From NCBI GenBank assembly GCA_038380795.1, contig CM076261.1:7756556-7820555 (forward strand): DNA of 64,000 nucleotides, written 5' to 3'. The position numbers and the translations under genes were made by a program. Under the pieces are notes generated by a model. That model saw only the letters and a program-made list of their open reading frames with translations, did no database searches and was not told the DNA's origin. Origin of the DNA: Pyrocephalus nanus (lineage: Eukaryota > Chordata > Aves > Passeriformes > Tyrannidae). Positions 52,701 through 58,492 of the stretch are shown here, piece after piece; position 1 is the first letter of the stretch; the number at the start of each line of letters is the position of its first letter.

Positions 52701-54867
52701 CTGCTTTATCAATACCTGTTGGACACTTTCTGACAAGCTAAAAGGCCGTCTTTACATCCATACTTAGAGATTCATCTCTTGATTTCATTGAAACCTTTGG
52801 TTTTCCTCAAAGTGTAAAAATTTGAATACTGCATCCATACAATATGGAAATCTATGACATTTTTAAGCCATCATACAAAGGTAACACTTACAAAATCTCT
52901 ATTACAGAATGCTTGAAGCATTTTGTGACAAATGTTATTCGACTTACCTGTAGGTGTCCTAGAAAAAAATTTTAAATATACCTCTTTTAATATCCACCTT
53001 CAAGTGAATAATAAAAATGTACAAAAGACACTCATGAGTGAAGACAGTGGGAAATAATAAATGTCTGCTCTTTAAGACAGGTATTCTGTTTACTAAAAAT
53101 GACATTTATTTGACTGGATCAGTAAATCAGCATAAAATGAGCATTGAAGAGTGGAATTGGATGAGTGGCTGATCTCTTGTTCTGATCTGTTCTGTAGTTA
53201 TAGAATAATTTCCATTTATTTAGAAACATACATACAATAAAAGCAGAAAAGGAATTTACATAATACTCCTTTCCTCTCTACTTTTTTTAATCCTTTTCTC
53301 ACTCTGAAGAAGACACAAGCAGTTTATGGAACCTTGCAGGTCTTAAAACCTCATATACAAGTCATTCATCACTTAGGTTATATGTGAAACTTGTTTTCTT
53401 TAAAAGTCACAGCTCTCAACAAAAGAACTTGGAAATGGTCCATGCTTGTTGATGGCTTTTTTATTATTGTAATGGTATGTGGTCTTCTGTATGTTAAGAC
53501 GGACTCTATTCTCAGCTAAAATGTGACCCAAAGGCACAAGTACAGGCCAAAAGGCTTAATCCTCTAAAATGTTTGCTTCAATTAAAAGAGTAAGTGTAGT
53601 CTTCCTCCTTGTGATGTTGGGATGGGGAAGTGTGAGTGCTGGCAGCTAGTTAAGACTGTTGTTGTTCCTGGATGACAGCATGTGCCTAGTTATCTTTTTA
53701 TTAATTGATTAAAGTGCATAAGCAAAAGAGGCATTTCAGTATCAGAAATAGTCATAAAACCAGCAGTTGTTTCCAAATTGAATTTTCAAAAGCCAGAGCC
53801 CTTGGATTCAGGGAATCTGCACCTACTGTTTCTTTCGGGGTTTTTTGTTTCATTTGAACGTGTGTAGTATTGCTAGTAGCAAGAATGAAAACGTAAGGGG
53901 GATATGTGTGCACATACAAAACTGTGAAGGTATTCGTGATGGCATCATTTAAAAGTTGCATCATTAAAAGTTGGAGGGTGGGCAAAGGTCAGTCAAAAGC
54001 ACTTGGCCTCTCTGTTCTGCTGAAGATGTAAAGGGGGCCAAGTCGTGACTGTTTGTCCCTGAAGGATGCAGACTGGGTTTGCATCCCTCAGGAAGGGGAT
54101 TTCCCTGGGATTTACTCTCTTTCCACGCAGTTGTAAATAAAAACAGCAGGTCTGCGTTTGGAGCACAGGCTTGGCCCCTGAAAACTTACCCTGCGTAACA
54201 AGAGAGCTGTTAAGAGCCTAACTTGTGCATCACTGTTAATTGCTAAAAATTACCTGGAATGAATTCAGTTAATTTAGCTCAGGCTTGATCTCACAAGCCT
54301 ATTGCTTGCCTATTGGATAGGGGACAGACTTTCAGAATGGGTCTGGTCTGCATGTGGAGGACCAGCATGGAGGCTTTTGCCATGAAATGTAGCAAGTGTA
54401 TGAATGACATTAAGTTACAGTCTGGGAAGTACTAAACATGGGATCTACTTTAAGATAAACATTTCCACGGAGGAATTTCAATAGCTCCAATTCAGGTAAA
54501 GGGCTACACAAGCATTTTGACAGGTGACAGAAGGGTTGCAAGTCAATTTGCTTACGTGCAGCCAATTTTTCTCATGCAAATGTGTTAGAGCAGCTAAATA
54601 CACATCTAACATAAACAGTACCTTAAGTTACTGTGTGTAGTGTCTGTTGTCTGGTAAATATAAAGATTTTCTTATCTGAATACAAACTAGATTTGCAAAC
54701 TGGTTCCCATTGACAACATCTGATAGTAAATAATTTCAACAGAAGAGAAATATTGATCCCCTTAATTAAGTTTCTTCAGTAACTGACTTTGTGGGGTTTT
54801 TTTTATTTTCCAGGATCAATACAAATTCTGCTATGAAGTGGCTTTGGAATACTTGAATTCTGGCTGA
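1671..54867 (+). CDS. PTPRK: PTPRK, receptor-type tyrosine-protein phosphatase kappa (3' part, 13 spliced coding exons, stop included)
   Basis: Spliced reading of 1671-1747, 4536-4572, 21949-22046, 34544-34660, 39195-39349, 39645-39780, 40365-40514, 40988-41161, 43367-43498, 46542-46667, 48463-48626, 50375-50510 and 54814-54867 gives one uninterrupted frame of 517 residues plus a split first codon. It contains two tandem tyrosine phosphatase domains. The sequence fits the kappa member of the MAM-type (R2B) receptor phosphatases better than mu, as judged from remembered family features such as the [11 protein letters not shown] stretch, the D2 WPMYRD loop and the LNSG C-terminus. PTPRK is a type I membrane protein that mediates homophilic adhesion and dephosphorylates junctional and receptor substrates such as catenins and EGFR. 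Only the cytoplasmic catalytic part is here. Every exon has a GT donor and AG acceptor, with no stop or frameshift in the joined frame. The 5' exons lie outside the window. Confidence 0.96.
1748..4535 (+). other. PTPRK: PTPRK intron, 2.8 kb
   Basis: Non-coding and AT-rich, with T runs near 3083 and 3439. No exon, RNA gene or nameable transposable element was seen. It ends with a long T tract and TTTAG at 4531-4535. Confidence 0.8.
4536..4572 (+). CDS. PTPRK: PTPRK micro-exon (D1, [13 protein letters not shown])
   Basis: A 37-nt exon encoding window residues 26-37 plus the first base of residue 38 (Gly). It gives the HYIATQG strand, a near-invariant PTP-domain motif. The acceptor follows a T-rich tract ending TTTAG; the donor is a perfect GTAAGT at 4573. 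The 37-nt size and phase match the family's known micro-exon. It is too short for ORF finders and is recognised only from the splice frame and motif. Confidence 0.93.
7020..7168 (+). mobile_element. CR1 LINE 3' fragment
   Basis: The sequence has the avian CR1 3'-UTR pattern: aggaagtgtttggacaatgc, then a GGGGCTGTCCTGTGCAG block, then TTCAGGATATTCTATGATTCTAT. The terminal ATTCTATG repeat marks the CR1 3' end, so the element lies on the + strand. It is 5'-truncated and has no ORF. Confidence 0.85.
17491..17508 (+). repeat. (TTG)n microsatellite
   Basis: Six uninterrupted TTG units inside the intron. It is probably neutral and possibly polymorphic. Confidence 0.85.
20781..20862 (-). mobile_element. 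CR1 LINE 3' fragment, eroded
   Basis: A CR1 3' end in inverted orientation: a degenerate tcacagagtcacag terminal repeat, then gatttgggttggatgggctc and the catctagtccaactcctg block. Only about 80 bp is recognisable, so this is an old or short truncation. Confidence 0.8.
21949..22046 (+). CDS. PTPRK: PTPRK coding exon (D1, [13 protein letters not shown] segment)
   Basis: A 98-nt exon covering window residues 38 (split) to 70. It encodes the Pro-Met-Gln-Glu-Thr then Tyr-Asp-Phe-Trp-Arg-Met-Val helix and the IIMVTNLVE strand, both standard PTP-domain elements. The acceptor is TGTTTCAG; the donor GTAAGT starts at 22047. It ends with Val-Gly-Arg in phase 0. The length matches the family's exon at this position. 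Confidence 0.95.
23580..24850. promoter_or_regulatory. Candidate intronic cis-regulatory element (CpG-enriched)
   Basis: This stretch has noticeably more CpGs than the surrounding AT-rich intron, for example in the gcgggcggaggaatcgcc segment near 24368. It also holds a dense set of factor-like motifs: an E-box CACCTG at 24408, an AP-1-like TGACTCA at 24421, a GATA-like TTATCT at 24479 and a RUNX-like AACCACA at 24502. No transposable element is recognisable in it. That it is a conserved enhancer is inference; conservation cannot be measured from one sequence. Confidence 0.35.
32868..32903. repeat. (TTTTTTAA)n low-complexity repeat
   Basis: About four copies of an 8-bp TTTTTTAA unit in tandem, ending in a T run. 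Simple repeat within the intron. Confidence 0.85.
33763..34125 (-). mobile_element. CR1 LINE 3' fragment, about 360 bp
   Basis: An inverted CR1 starting with agaatcataaaatatcctga, then a gttggaaggaacacacaagg block, the GCACAGAACAGCCCCAAGAG block, and the hallmark cctggggagcctgttccagtg and ctgggtgaagaatctttttc. It shares its subfamily signature with the outer CR1 at 42248. It is 5'-truncated and non-coding. Confidence 0.9.
34544..34660 (+). CDS. PTPRK: PTPRK coding exon (D1, [11 protein letters not shown] segment)
   Basis: A 117-nt phase-0 exon encoding window residues 71-109: Val-Lys-Cys-Cys-Lys-Tyr-Trp-Pro-Asp, then the central beta strands to Phe-Ala-Val-Glu-Lys. The K-C-x-x-YWP motif is conserved in PTP domains, and the Cys-Cys form fits kappa rather than mu. 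The acceptor ends TTTTAAAG, with an A before AG instead of the usual pyrimidine; the donor is GTAAGT at 34661. Confidence 0.95.
34661..39194 (+). other. PTPRK: PTPRK intron, 4.5 kb
   Basis: AT-rich intron containing an old CR1 copy at about 36605-36995. Nothing else was recognised. It ends with TTTTCAACAG before the active-site exon. Confidence 0.8.
36605..36995 (+). mobile_element. Old CR1 LINE copy, about 390 bp
   Basis: A diverged CR1 in + orientation: gctggaacaggttacccaaa, then gtagaatctcccttcttgga, the agtcatcagggctcggctag block, and ggactgcagacctccagagg followed by TCCCTTCTGACC. The pattern follows the CR1 3' region but with many differences and no terminal ATTCTATG repeat, suggesting an older subfamily than the other copies. 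Confidence 0.75.
39195..39349 (+). CDS. PTPRK: PTPRK coding exon (D1 WPD loop and catalytic cysteine)
   Basis: A 155-nt exon, window residues 110-160 plus two bases of residue 161. It carries the WPD loop (Trp126-Pro127-Asp128, the general acid) and ends inside the signature motif with Val-Val-His-Cys. The catalytic nucleophile Cys160 is encoded at 39345-39347 and corresponds to about Cys1083 of the human protein. The acceptor is TTTTCAACAG; the donor is GTAGGT at 39350. The splice falls within the Ser codon of HCSAGAGR, as in related genes. A longer ORF across this region (39085-39357) is in the wrong frame. Confidence 0.96.
39350..39644 (+). other. PTPRK: PTPRK intron, 295 bp
   Basis: The shortest intron in the window, splitting the D1 active-site motif. 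It contains an AT-rich tatatatg-like patch near 39482-39515 and no other feature. Confidence 0.85.
39645..39780 (+). CDS. PTPRK: PTPRK coding exon (D1 signature-motif arginine and helices)
   Basis: A 136-nt exon completing Ser161 and giving Ala-Gly-Ala-Gly-Arg-Thr-Gly-Cys; Arg166 is the phosphate-binding arginine of HC-x5-R. It continues through the helix [19 protein letters not shown] to RRVNMVQTE, where Gln204 is a Q-loop glutamine. The acceptor is ACTTCAG. The donor GTATTG is weak, and the frame stays open for 45 codons into the following intron (see findings). Confidence 0.96.
39781..40364 (+). other. PTPRK: PTPRK intron, 584 bp, with open frame and A tract
   Basis: The exon frame continues to a TGA at 39916-39918. 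An A run of about 20 follows at 39978-39997. I see no canonical AATAAA before the A tract, so it is more likely a genomic A run than a polyadenylation relic. The acceptor at the end is TTTACCAG. Confidence 0.8.
39978..39997 (+). repeat. Poly(A) tract
   Basis: An uninterrupted run of about 20 A. It could prime oligo-dT internally in cDNA libraries. Confidence 0.9.
40365..40514 (+). CDS. PTPRK: PTPRK coding exon (end of D1, linker, start of D2)
   Basis: A 150-nt phase-0 exon, window residues 207-256. It starts Glu-Gln-Tyr-Val-Phe, where Gln208 is the second Q-loop glutamine. It then covers the last D1 helix ([11 protein letters not shown]) and the linker, and ends [15 protein letters not shown], the N-terminal helix of D2. 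The acceptor is ACCAG; the donor is GTAAGT at 40515. Confidence 0.96.
40515..40987 (+). other. PTPRK: PTPRK intron, 473 bp
   Basis: Short AT-rich intron. A 74-codon ORF inside it (40682-40906) has no recognisable domain and no splice continuity. The acceptor ends TTTGAAAG. Confidence 0.85.
40988..41161 (+). CDS. PTPRK: PTPRK coding exon (D2 N-terminal part, KNRC loop)
   Basis: A 174-nt phase-0 exon, window residues 257-314. It contains [19 protein letters not shown] and [11 protein letters not shown]. At the place of the D1 phosphotyrosine-recognition KNRY motif, D2 has Lys281-Asn282-Arg283-Cys284, so the stacking tyrosine is replaced. The acceptor ends GAAAG (A before AG, atypical); the donor is GTAAGT at 41162. 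It is placed by frame and by family alignment (EEFR then TLNMVTP). Confidence 0.95.
41905..42110 (-). mobile_element. Ancient MIR or L2 3'-end fossil
   Basis: Inverted MIR/L2 pattern: ctgtgaaaaggtaggagtag, then a gagaaactgagaacaaaagt segment, then taagtgacttctccagattc with CACAGTGGGTCAGTGAC. In mammals this reads as gaggaaactgaggcacagag, then aagtgacttgcccaaggtca. Highly diverged, so the exact family (MIR or L2) is uncertain. Confidence 0.6.
42248..42672 (-). mobile_element. Outer CR1 LINE, split by a second CR1
   Basis: The left part (42248-42295) has the agaatcataaaatatcctga then GTTGGAAGACACCCGCAAGG start also seen at 33763. Its continuation (AAGTCCAAATCCTGCCCCTG, then CACAAGACAGCCCCAAGAAT) appears only after 42611. 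The intervening 315 bp is another complete CR1 3' end, so the outer copy was interrupted. Boundaries are accurate to a few bases. Confidence 0.8.
42296..42610 (-). mobile_element. Inner CR1 LINE inserted into the outer CR1
   Basis: Starts aggatcacagaattgttagg then GTTGGAAGGGACCTTCAGAG, and continues through gggcagcctgttccagtgct, gtaaggaagttcttcctcat and a gagcctggcaccatcctctt end. It lies in the same orientation as its host and is younger than it. A short GA-rich run (42423-42436) lies inside. Confidence 0.88.
43367..43498 (+). CDS. PTPRK: PTPRK coding exon (D2, [13 protein letters not shown] segment)
   Basis: A 132-nt phase-0 exon, window residues 315-358: Ser-Tyr-Lys-Gln-Pro, [19 protein letters not shown] (the D2 equivalent of IATQGPM...DFWRM), and ending Asp-Pro-Ala-Gln. 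The acceptor is CTTTGCAG; the donor is GTAAGT at 43499. Confidence 0.96.
43499..46541 (+). other. PTPRK: PTPRK intron, 3.0 kb
   Basis: AT-rich, with an A run at 45762-45777. No named repeat or gene. ORF 44947-45282 on the minus strand shows no domain. It ends GTCTTCTATAG. Confidence 0.8.
46542..46667 (+). CDS. PTPRK: PTPRK coding exon (D2, [10 protein letters not shown] segment)
   Basis: A 126-nt phase-0 exon, window residues 359-400. It starts Leu-Cys-Pro-Gln-Tyr-Trp-Pro, the D2 counterpart of the D1 KCCKYWP strand. It continues with [27 protein letters not shown]. The acceptor is CTTCTATAG; the donor is GTAAGG at 46668. Confidence 0.96.
46668..48462 (+). other. PTPRK: PTPRK intron, 1.8 kb
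   Basis: AT-rich, with an A run near 46729-46745. Nothing else was recognised. It ends with a T-rich tract and CTCTACAG. Confidence 0.8.
48463..48626 (+). CDS. PTPRK: PTPRK coding exon (D2 WPM loop and HC motif start)
   Basis: A 164-nt exon, window residues 401-454 plus two bases of 455. It carries GWPMYRDTP, where Met418 replaces the catalytic Asp of the WPD loop. It ends Arg-Thr-Val-Val-His-Cys; Cys454 (48622-48624) is the D2 counterpart of the nucleophile. The acceptor is CTCTACAG; the donor is GTAAGT at 48627. The exon ends inside the signature motif, mirroring the D1 active-site exon and reflecting the domain duplication. Confidence 0.96.
48627..50374 (+). other. PTPRK: PTPRK intron, 1.75 kb
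   Basis: Contains a MIR-like SINE fossil at 49345-49480. Otherwise plain intronic sequence, ending TTTATTGTAG. Confidence 0.8.
49345..49480 (+). mobile_element. Ancient MIR-like SINE fossil
   Basis: Reads ctatcactgaccttgaacaa, then gtcattgctcttcagtttcc and ccatctgtagaatggggata with ATAATAC. This closely follows the MIR core and 3' pattern (tgaccttgggcaagtcactt, then cagtttcctcatctgtaaaa tgggg). It is the best preserved of the ancient fossils here. The family call is from memory of the consensus. Confidence 0.75.
50375..50510 (+). CDS. PTPRK: PTPRK coding exon (D2 signature arginine)
   Basis: A 136-nt exon completing Leu455 and giving [10 protein letters not shown]460 is retained. It continues through the helices to [14 protein letters not shown]. 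It has the same length as the matching D1 exon (136 nt), as expected from internal duplication of the PTP domain. The acceptor is TATTGTAG; the donor GTATGA is weak. The minus-strand 158-codon ORF over it is a shadow. Confidence 0.96.
51666..51695 (+). repeat. 15-bp direct tandem duplication
   Basis: The unit agaccagattttgtc occurs twice with no mismatch. The perfect identity suggests a recent slippage event. Confidence 0.9.
52275..52440 (-). mobile_element. Ancient MIR or L2-like fossil
   Basis: Inverted pattern: ttcaaagcacttgtgaagga, then ttcttattttacagacagtg with gaatgaaggcagggg, corresponding to the attttacagatgaggaaact region of MIR/L2. Strongly diverged. Confidence 0.55.
52545..52680 (+). 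mobile_element. Ancient MIR-like SINE fossil
   Basis: Reads tctttctttgcctcagtttc, then catatctgaaaaatgagaaa and taatattcagctaccttgta, matching the MIR order cctcagtttcctcatctgta, then aaatggg, then taatagtacctacctc. Diverged but colinear. Confidence 0.65.
54814..54867 (+). CDS. PTPRK: PTPRK terminal coding exon (C-terminus and stop)
   Basis: The final coding segment: 17 codons (window residues 501-517, Asp-Gln-Tyr-Lys-Phe to Leu-Asn-Ser-Gly) and a TGA stop at 54865-54867. The acceptor is TTTTCCAG. The EVALEYL helix closes D2 and LNSG is the short tail. The exon continues into the 3' UTR. Confidence 0.96.
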   Translation, partial: DQYKFCYEVALEYLNSG

Positions 54868-55342
54868 TTGTATAAACAGCGCAGATAAAGTTGCTCCTTT
54901 CACCACCACAAACAAAGCAAGTCGCCTCATGATATCTGTGTAAATGAGATGAAGACTTCTCAGTGTTACGCTTATACTGCTTTATATAATTGGCTCTTTT
55001 TAAGAGCCCCAAAAACATGTTTATAAAGCCGCTTGCACTGCCCGTTTTCCACTTCCAATGCCGCTGCTTGGCACCCATACGAACGTACACCAAACCACGT
55101 GGCAGTTGTTGAACACCGTATTCATACATAGCCATTGATGTGGTGAAGCAGCATAGTCCTCTGGTAAATAAGAGAGCACAATTATATTCTTATGAAGGAA
55201 TTTGTACTTTTCTGTTATATTTCGTTGCCTGTGATTCTCAGTTATTGTCACAGCCTAGTGTACATTTCTGTTCTGTGGAGAATGCTGTCTGCCATTTTGA
55301 TAATATATGATTTTAGTTATATTTTTATTCTAACACGTGCAT

Positions 55343-55348
55343 AATAAA
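55343..55348 (+). promoter_or_regulatory. PTPRK: Proximal polyadenylation signal AATAAA
   Basis: A canonical hexamer about 475 nt after the stop. It could give a short 3' UTR lacking the Pumilio and miR-30 motifs. Confidence 0.5.
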
Positions 55349-55535
55349 TGAATCATATGTAGCTTATCTGAACTAACAGAAAGAAATGTACCAAATCATG
55401 TTAACTTTGTTGAGTTGTAATTTCTATCCACTTTGTACCATTTCAGAGAGAGAATCTTGATTGAAATACAGTTAGAAAATGCAAAATACAGGATGTTCAG
55501 ATTAATATATCCAAAGCTTTTTCATTTGTTTATAT

Positions 55536-55543
55536 TGTAAATA
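55536..55543 (+). promoter_or_regulatory. PTPRK: Pumilio response element TGTAAATA
   Basis: Exact match to the UGUAnAUA Pumilio consensus within the AT-rich 3' UTR. Function is inferred from the motif only. Confidence 0.5.
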
Positions 55544-55686
55544 TTTTTTGATTTCATCAAATTATTTATTCATTAAAATGATTTTTTTGTGAAGCACAGT
55601 GAGTGACAATCATTTTTATTAAGCCCTGGAAATGCTTACTGTATGATAGTGTAAACATTTGTTTACCTTGTATGGATTCTCAGCTC

Positions 55687-55692
55687 AATAAA
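55687..55692 (+). promoter_or_regulatory. PTPRK: Distal polyadenylation signal AATAAA
   Basis: Canonical hexamer (gctcaataaataattac). Downstream sequence is T-rich within 40 nt, and a CR1 begins about 150 bp further on. Most likely the main transcript end, near 55710. Confidence 0.65.
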
Positions 55693-55843
55693 TAATTACA
55701 TACATGATAAAATCTCGTTTAATTTAGTATCTCTTGGCATCTGAGAGCCTTCAACTAAGCCTCTTTTCAGATTCAATCTGGTAAATACTGAGCTACCTCC
55801 AGAGCGTGTTTACTATGTTATCCAGTGTTGATCCAGCCAATAA

Positions 55844-56325
55844 AATCATAGAATCATAGAATGATTTCGGTTGGAAAAGACCTTAAAGATCATCTAGTTC
55901 CAGCCTCCCTGACATGAGCAGGCCAGGTTACTCAGAGCCCCATCCAGCCTGGCTTTGAACACTTCCAGGGATGGGACATCAACAACTTCTCTGGGCAACC
56001 TGTTCCAGTGTCTCACCACCCTCACAGTATAGCATTTCTTCCTTGTCCTCTCACTACATGCTCTTGTAAAAGTCCTTCTCCATCTTTCTCGTAGGCTCCC
56101 TTCAGGTACTGGAAGGTCTCAATTAAGTCACCCTGAAGCCTTCTGTTTTCCAGGCTCAATGAACCAAATTCTCTTAGCCCTTCCTCACAGGAGAGATGCT
56201 CAGTTTGTCTAATAAACTTGGTGGTCCTCCTCTGGACTTGGTCCTACAGGTTGATGTCCTTCCTGTGCTGGGGATCTGCAGCTGAATGCAAGTGCTACAG
56301 GTGGGGTCTCACCAGAGCAAGGTTG
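55844..56325 (-). mobile_element. CR1 LINE 3' fragment, about 480 bp
   Basis: Starts with the terminal repeat atcatagaatcatagaatga, then ttcggttggaaaagacctta and AAGATCATCTAGTTCCAGCC. It continues through gggcaacctgttccagtgtc, the ccaggctcaatgaaccaaat block, cctcctctggacttggtcct and AGTGCTACAGGTGGGGTCTC. The longest and best preserved inverted CR1 in the window. Confidence 0.93.
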
Positions 56326-58065
56326 TGCCATGCCACTATATAAAAGAGGTGGAACATATGTTTAAAGGTGCATGTGCACAAATGCAGAACCTGAAAGATG
56401 CCCTGCTCTGAAGAAGAGATGATTTGGGGCTAGTGGTGCTCAGTCTTGTCACAGCATCCCTCTGCAGCCCTGGGCATTCCCTGCCATTCGCTCTGTGTCT
56501 GCTGCTGCTGCTGCGAAAGGGGTGACAGTGCATTTGGGAAGAATGAGTGCTTTGAGCAGGATGCAATTCCTCTTCTTAAAGATATTAAAGGTACCAACAC
56601 TAAAGTGACTGAGGGGGCTTAGGAAGTTGTTAAAAATTTCATGAAACTACTCTGTTACTAGAGTTGTCATCAGTACTGCCACTGGACAAGTTTAAAGCAC
56701 TGAAGCTCTTGGCTGTCCTGGGAATAGCTTTACTGACTTTCCATTGCATTTGGATGGTTCCCCTTTCTACGAAGCACTCGCAGGTGTCTGAACATGCTGG
56801 GAATTGCTGGGTGTTTATGGATGCAGGAGGTGCAGCAACAAAGCAGCAAAAAGGAGCCAGAAGCGGTTTGCTGCACCATCTGCTGGAACTGCAGAACTTT
56901 CTCTCACCCAAAAGTGTCAAGGAGACATTGCAGGCAGAGCAACCGCTTAGTACTGAAGCCTTCCAAAGCTATATGGGAAACCAAATTCAAGGAAGTAGTA
57001 GACTGCACAGTATTTCAGCTCTTAAAATTATCCTTTTAACGTGCTAACCATCTGGAATGGGGGCAGTAGCTATATAAATGTATCAGTCAATATGTTTTGA
57101 GAACCTCTAAATCTAACAGATCCAGTTTGGACAGAATGACTCACAGCTTGCAAACTCCCAGTTCAAAACCACTCCAAAATTCAGATCTGAAGACATGAGG
57201 ATAGGTTTCCTCTGCAGCTGGAAAGCATCTCTTTAAAAATTGCTTTAAAATGTAGCCGACACATATTGGCCATTGCTATAAATTGCACAAAAGTACTGAA
57301 GAACTTAGGAAAAACAACCCCAGTCCTGAGAAGAATGATGATCCTTGGATAAACTTTCGGCCTGTTGCAGAATGTGCTCTGATTCATTTTGGAACCCCAG
57401 CTTTAGGAAACAAAATCCAAACCTCTGACCTCGTATTCATCACAATCATCTTGACAGACCAGGTATGCCAGCCAAGCATGCTTCTTTGTAATAATTATGG
57501 GACCATAAAAAGTTGGCTTCTGTGATGTATCCTTTGAAATATGCAGGGGCATGTCCAGTGTTTCAGAAAGTACAAGTAAGATAGTGTGCCAGAGGAACCC
57601 TTGGACAAGAAGGTGATTCTGGCAATGTGATCCCAAAGGTGAATGAGATTGAAATGGAGCAAGAATTGTGGGTGCCTCTCCTGAAGACAGAAACTGCCCA
57701 TGTGAGCCAGACCTTATTCCACCTGCTGTACTCTTGCACACATTCTTAGCACAGGTAAGTCTTTGGGAGTGAGGGGTGGAAGGAGATGAGGAGAAAAGAG
57801 TTTTGCAGTGTTTCTTATTGTTTTACTGATATTACTCTTTTTTTCCCTAATTCTTTCAACACAGGCATAAGTCAGAAGTTATGGAGTATATGTTACAGTC
57901 TGTCTGATGTGGTTCCAAAAGGCATTCTGTGAACTACAATGCCATAAAACTGGAGCCAGCTAAAGAAAGCACAGCAAGTAGCTCTGTGTCCTCATTCTCA
58001 CACTACAGCTATCAATCAATACAAATGATGGAGAAATTCAGGCTTAGGTAAAACAATACTTTGGT

Positions 58066-58083
58066 AAGAAAAAAAAAAAAAAA
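58066..58083 (+). repeat. Poly(A) tract
   Basis: A run of A of roughly 15 just upstream of a CR1 copy. Simple repeat. Confidence 0.8.
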
Positions 58084-58088
58084 GCATA

Positions 58089-58492
58089 TGAAGATGGTGA
58101 GAGAGCTGGAGCACCTGTCCTATGACAAAAGGCTGAGAGAGCTGGGGTTGTTCAGCCTGAAGAAGAGAAGGCTCCAGGGAGACCTTACTGCAGTCTTTCA
58201 GTATTTAAAGGGGGCCTACAGGAAAGAGGGTGGTACAATAGGATGAGGGGTAATGTTTTTAAACTAAAATGGCATCAATTTACATTAGATATGAGGAAGA
58301 AATTTTTTCAAATGAACGTGGCAAAACATTGGAACAGGTTGCCAGGAGAGGTGGTAGATGTCCCATCCCTGGAAACTTTCAGGGGTTCAGGTTGGACTAG
58401 GTTCTGAGTAACTTGATCTAGTGGAAGGTGTCCCTGCCCATGGCAGTGAGTTTGGACTAATATATTCCAATGCAAACCATTCTATAATTCAG
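58089..58492 (+). mobile_element. CR1 LINE 3' fragment, about 400 bp
   Basis: Plus-strand CR1: agagagctggagcacctgtc, then gagagctggggttgttcagc with CTGAAGAAGAGAAGGCTCCAGG, then cattggaacaggttgccagg and GGTGGTAGATGTCCCATCCCTGG. It ends at tgcaaaccattctataattc, a worn terminal repeat. The 61-codon ORF at 58061 is the repeat itself. Confidence 0.92.

Larger units (their letters stand above)
50511..54813 (+). other. PTPRK: PTPRK last intron, 4.3 kb
   Basis: Holds two ancient MIR/L2-like fossils in opposite orientations (52275-52440 and 52545-52680), a 15-bp tandem duplication at 51666-51695 and a modestly CpG-containing patch near 51420-51660. No gene. It ends with a T-rich tract and TTTCCAG. 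Confidence 0.8.
54868..55710 (+). other. PTPRK: PTPRK 3' UTR (about 840 nt)
   Basis: AT-rich sequence from the stop to the last strong polyadenylation signal. It contains AATAAA at 55343, ATTAAA at 55572 and AATAAA at 55687, a Pumilio-type TGTAAATA at 55536 and a miR-30-type TGTTTAC at 55660. The end is inferred from the last AATAAA. Minus-strand ORFs here (54803-55251) are not supported as genes. Confidence 0.75.

Noticed and set aside
56639..57047. ORFs of 93 to 127 codons downstream of PTPRK
   Set aside because: Three overlapping frames on both strands are open at once, with no domain or splice signals consistent with an exon.
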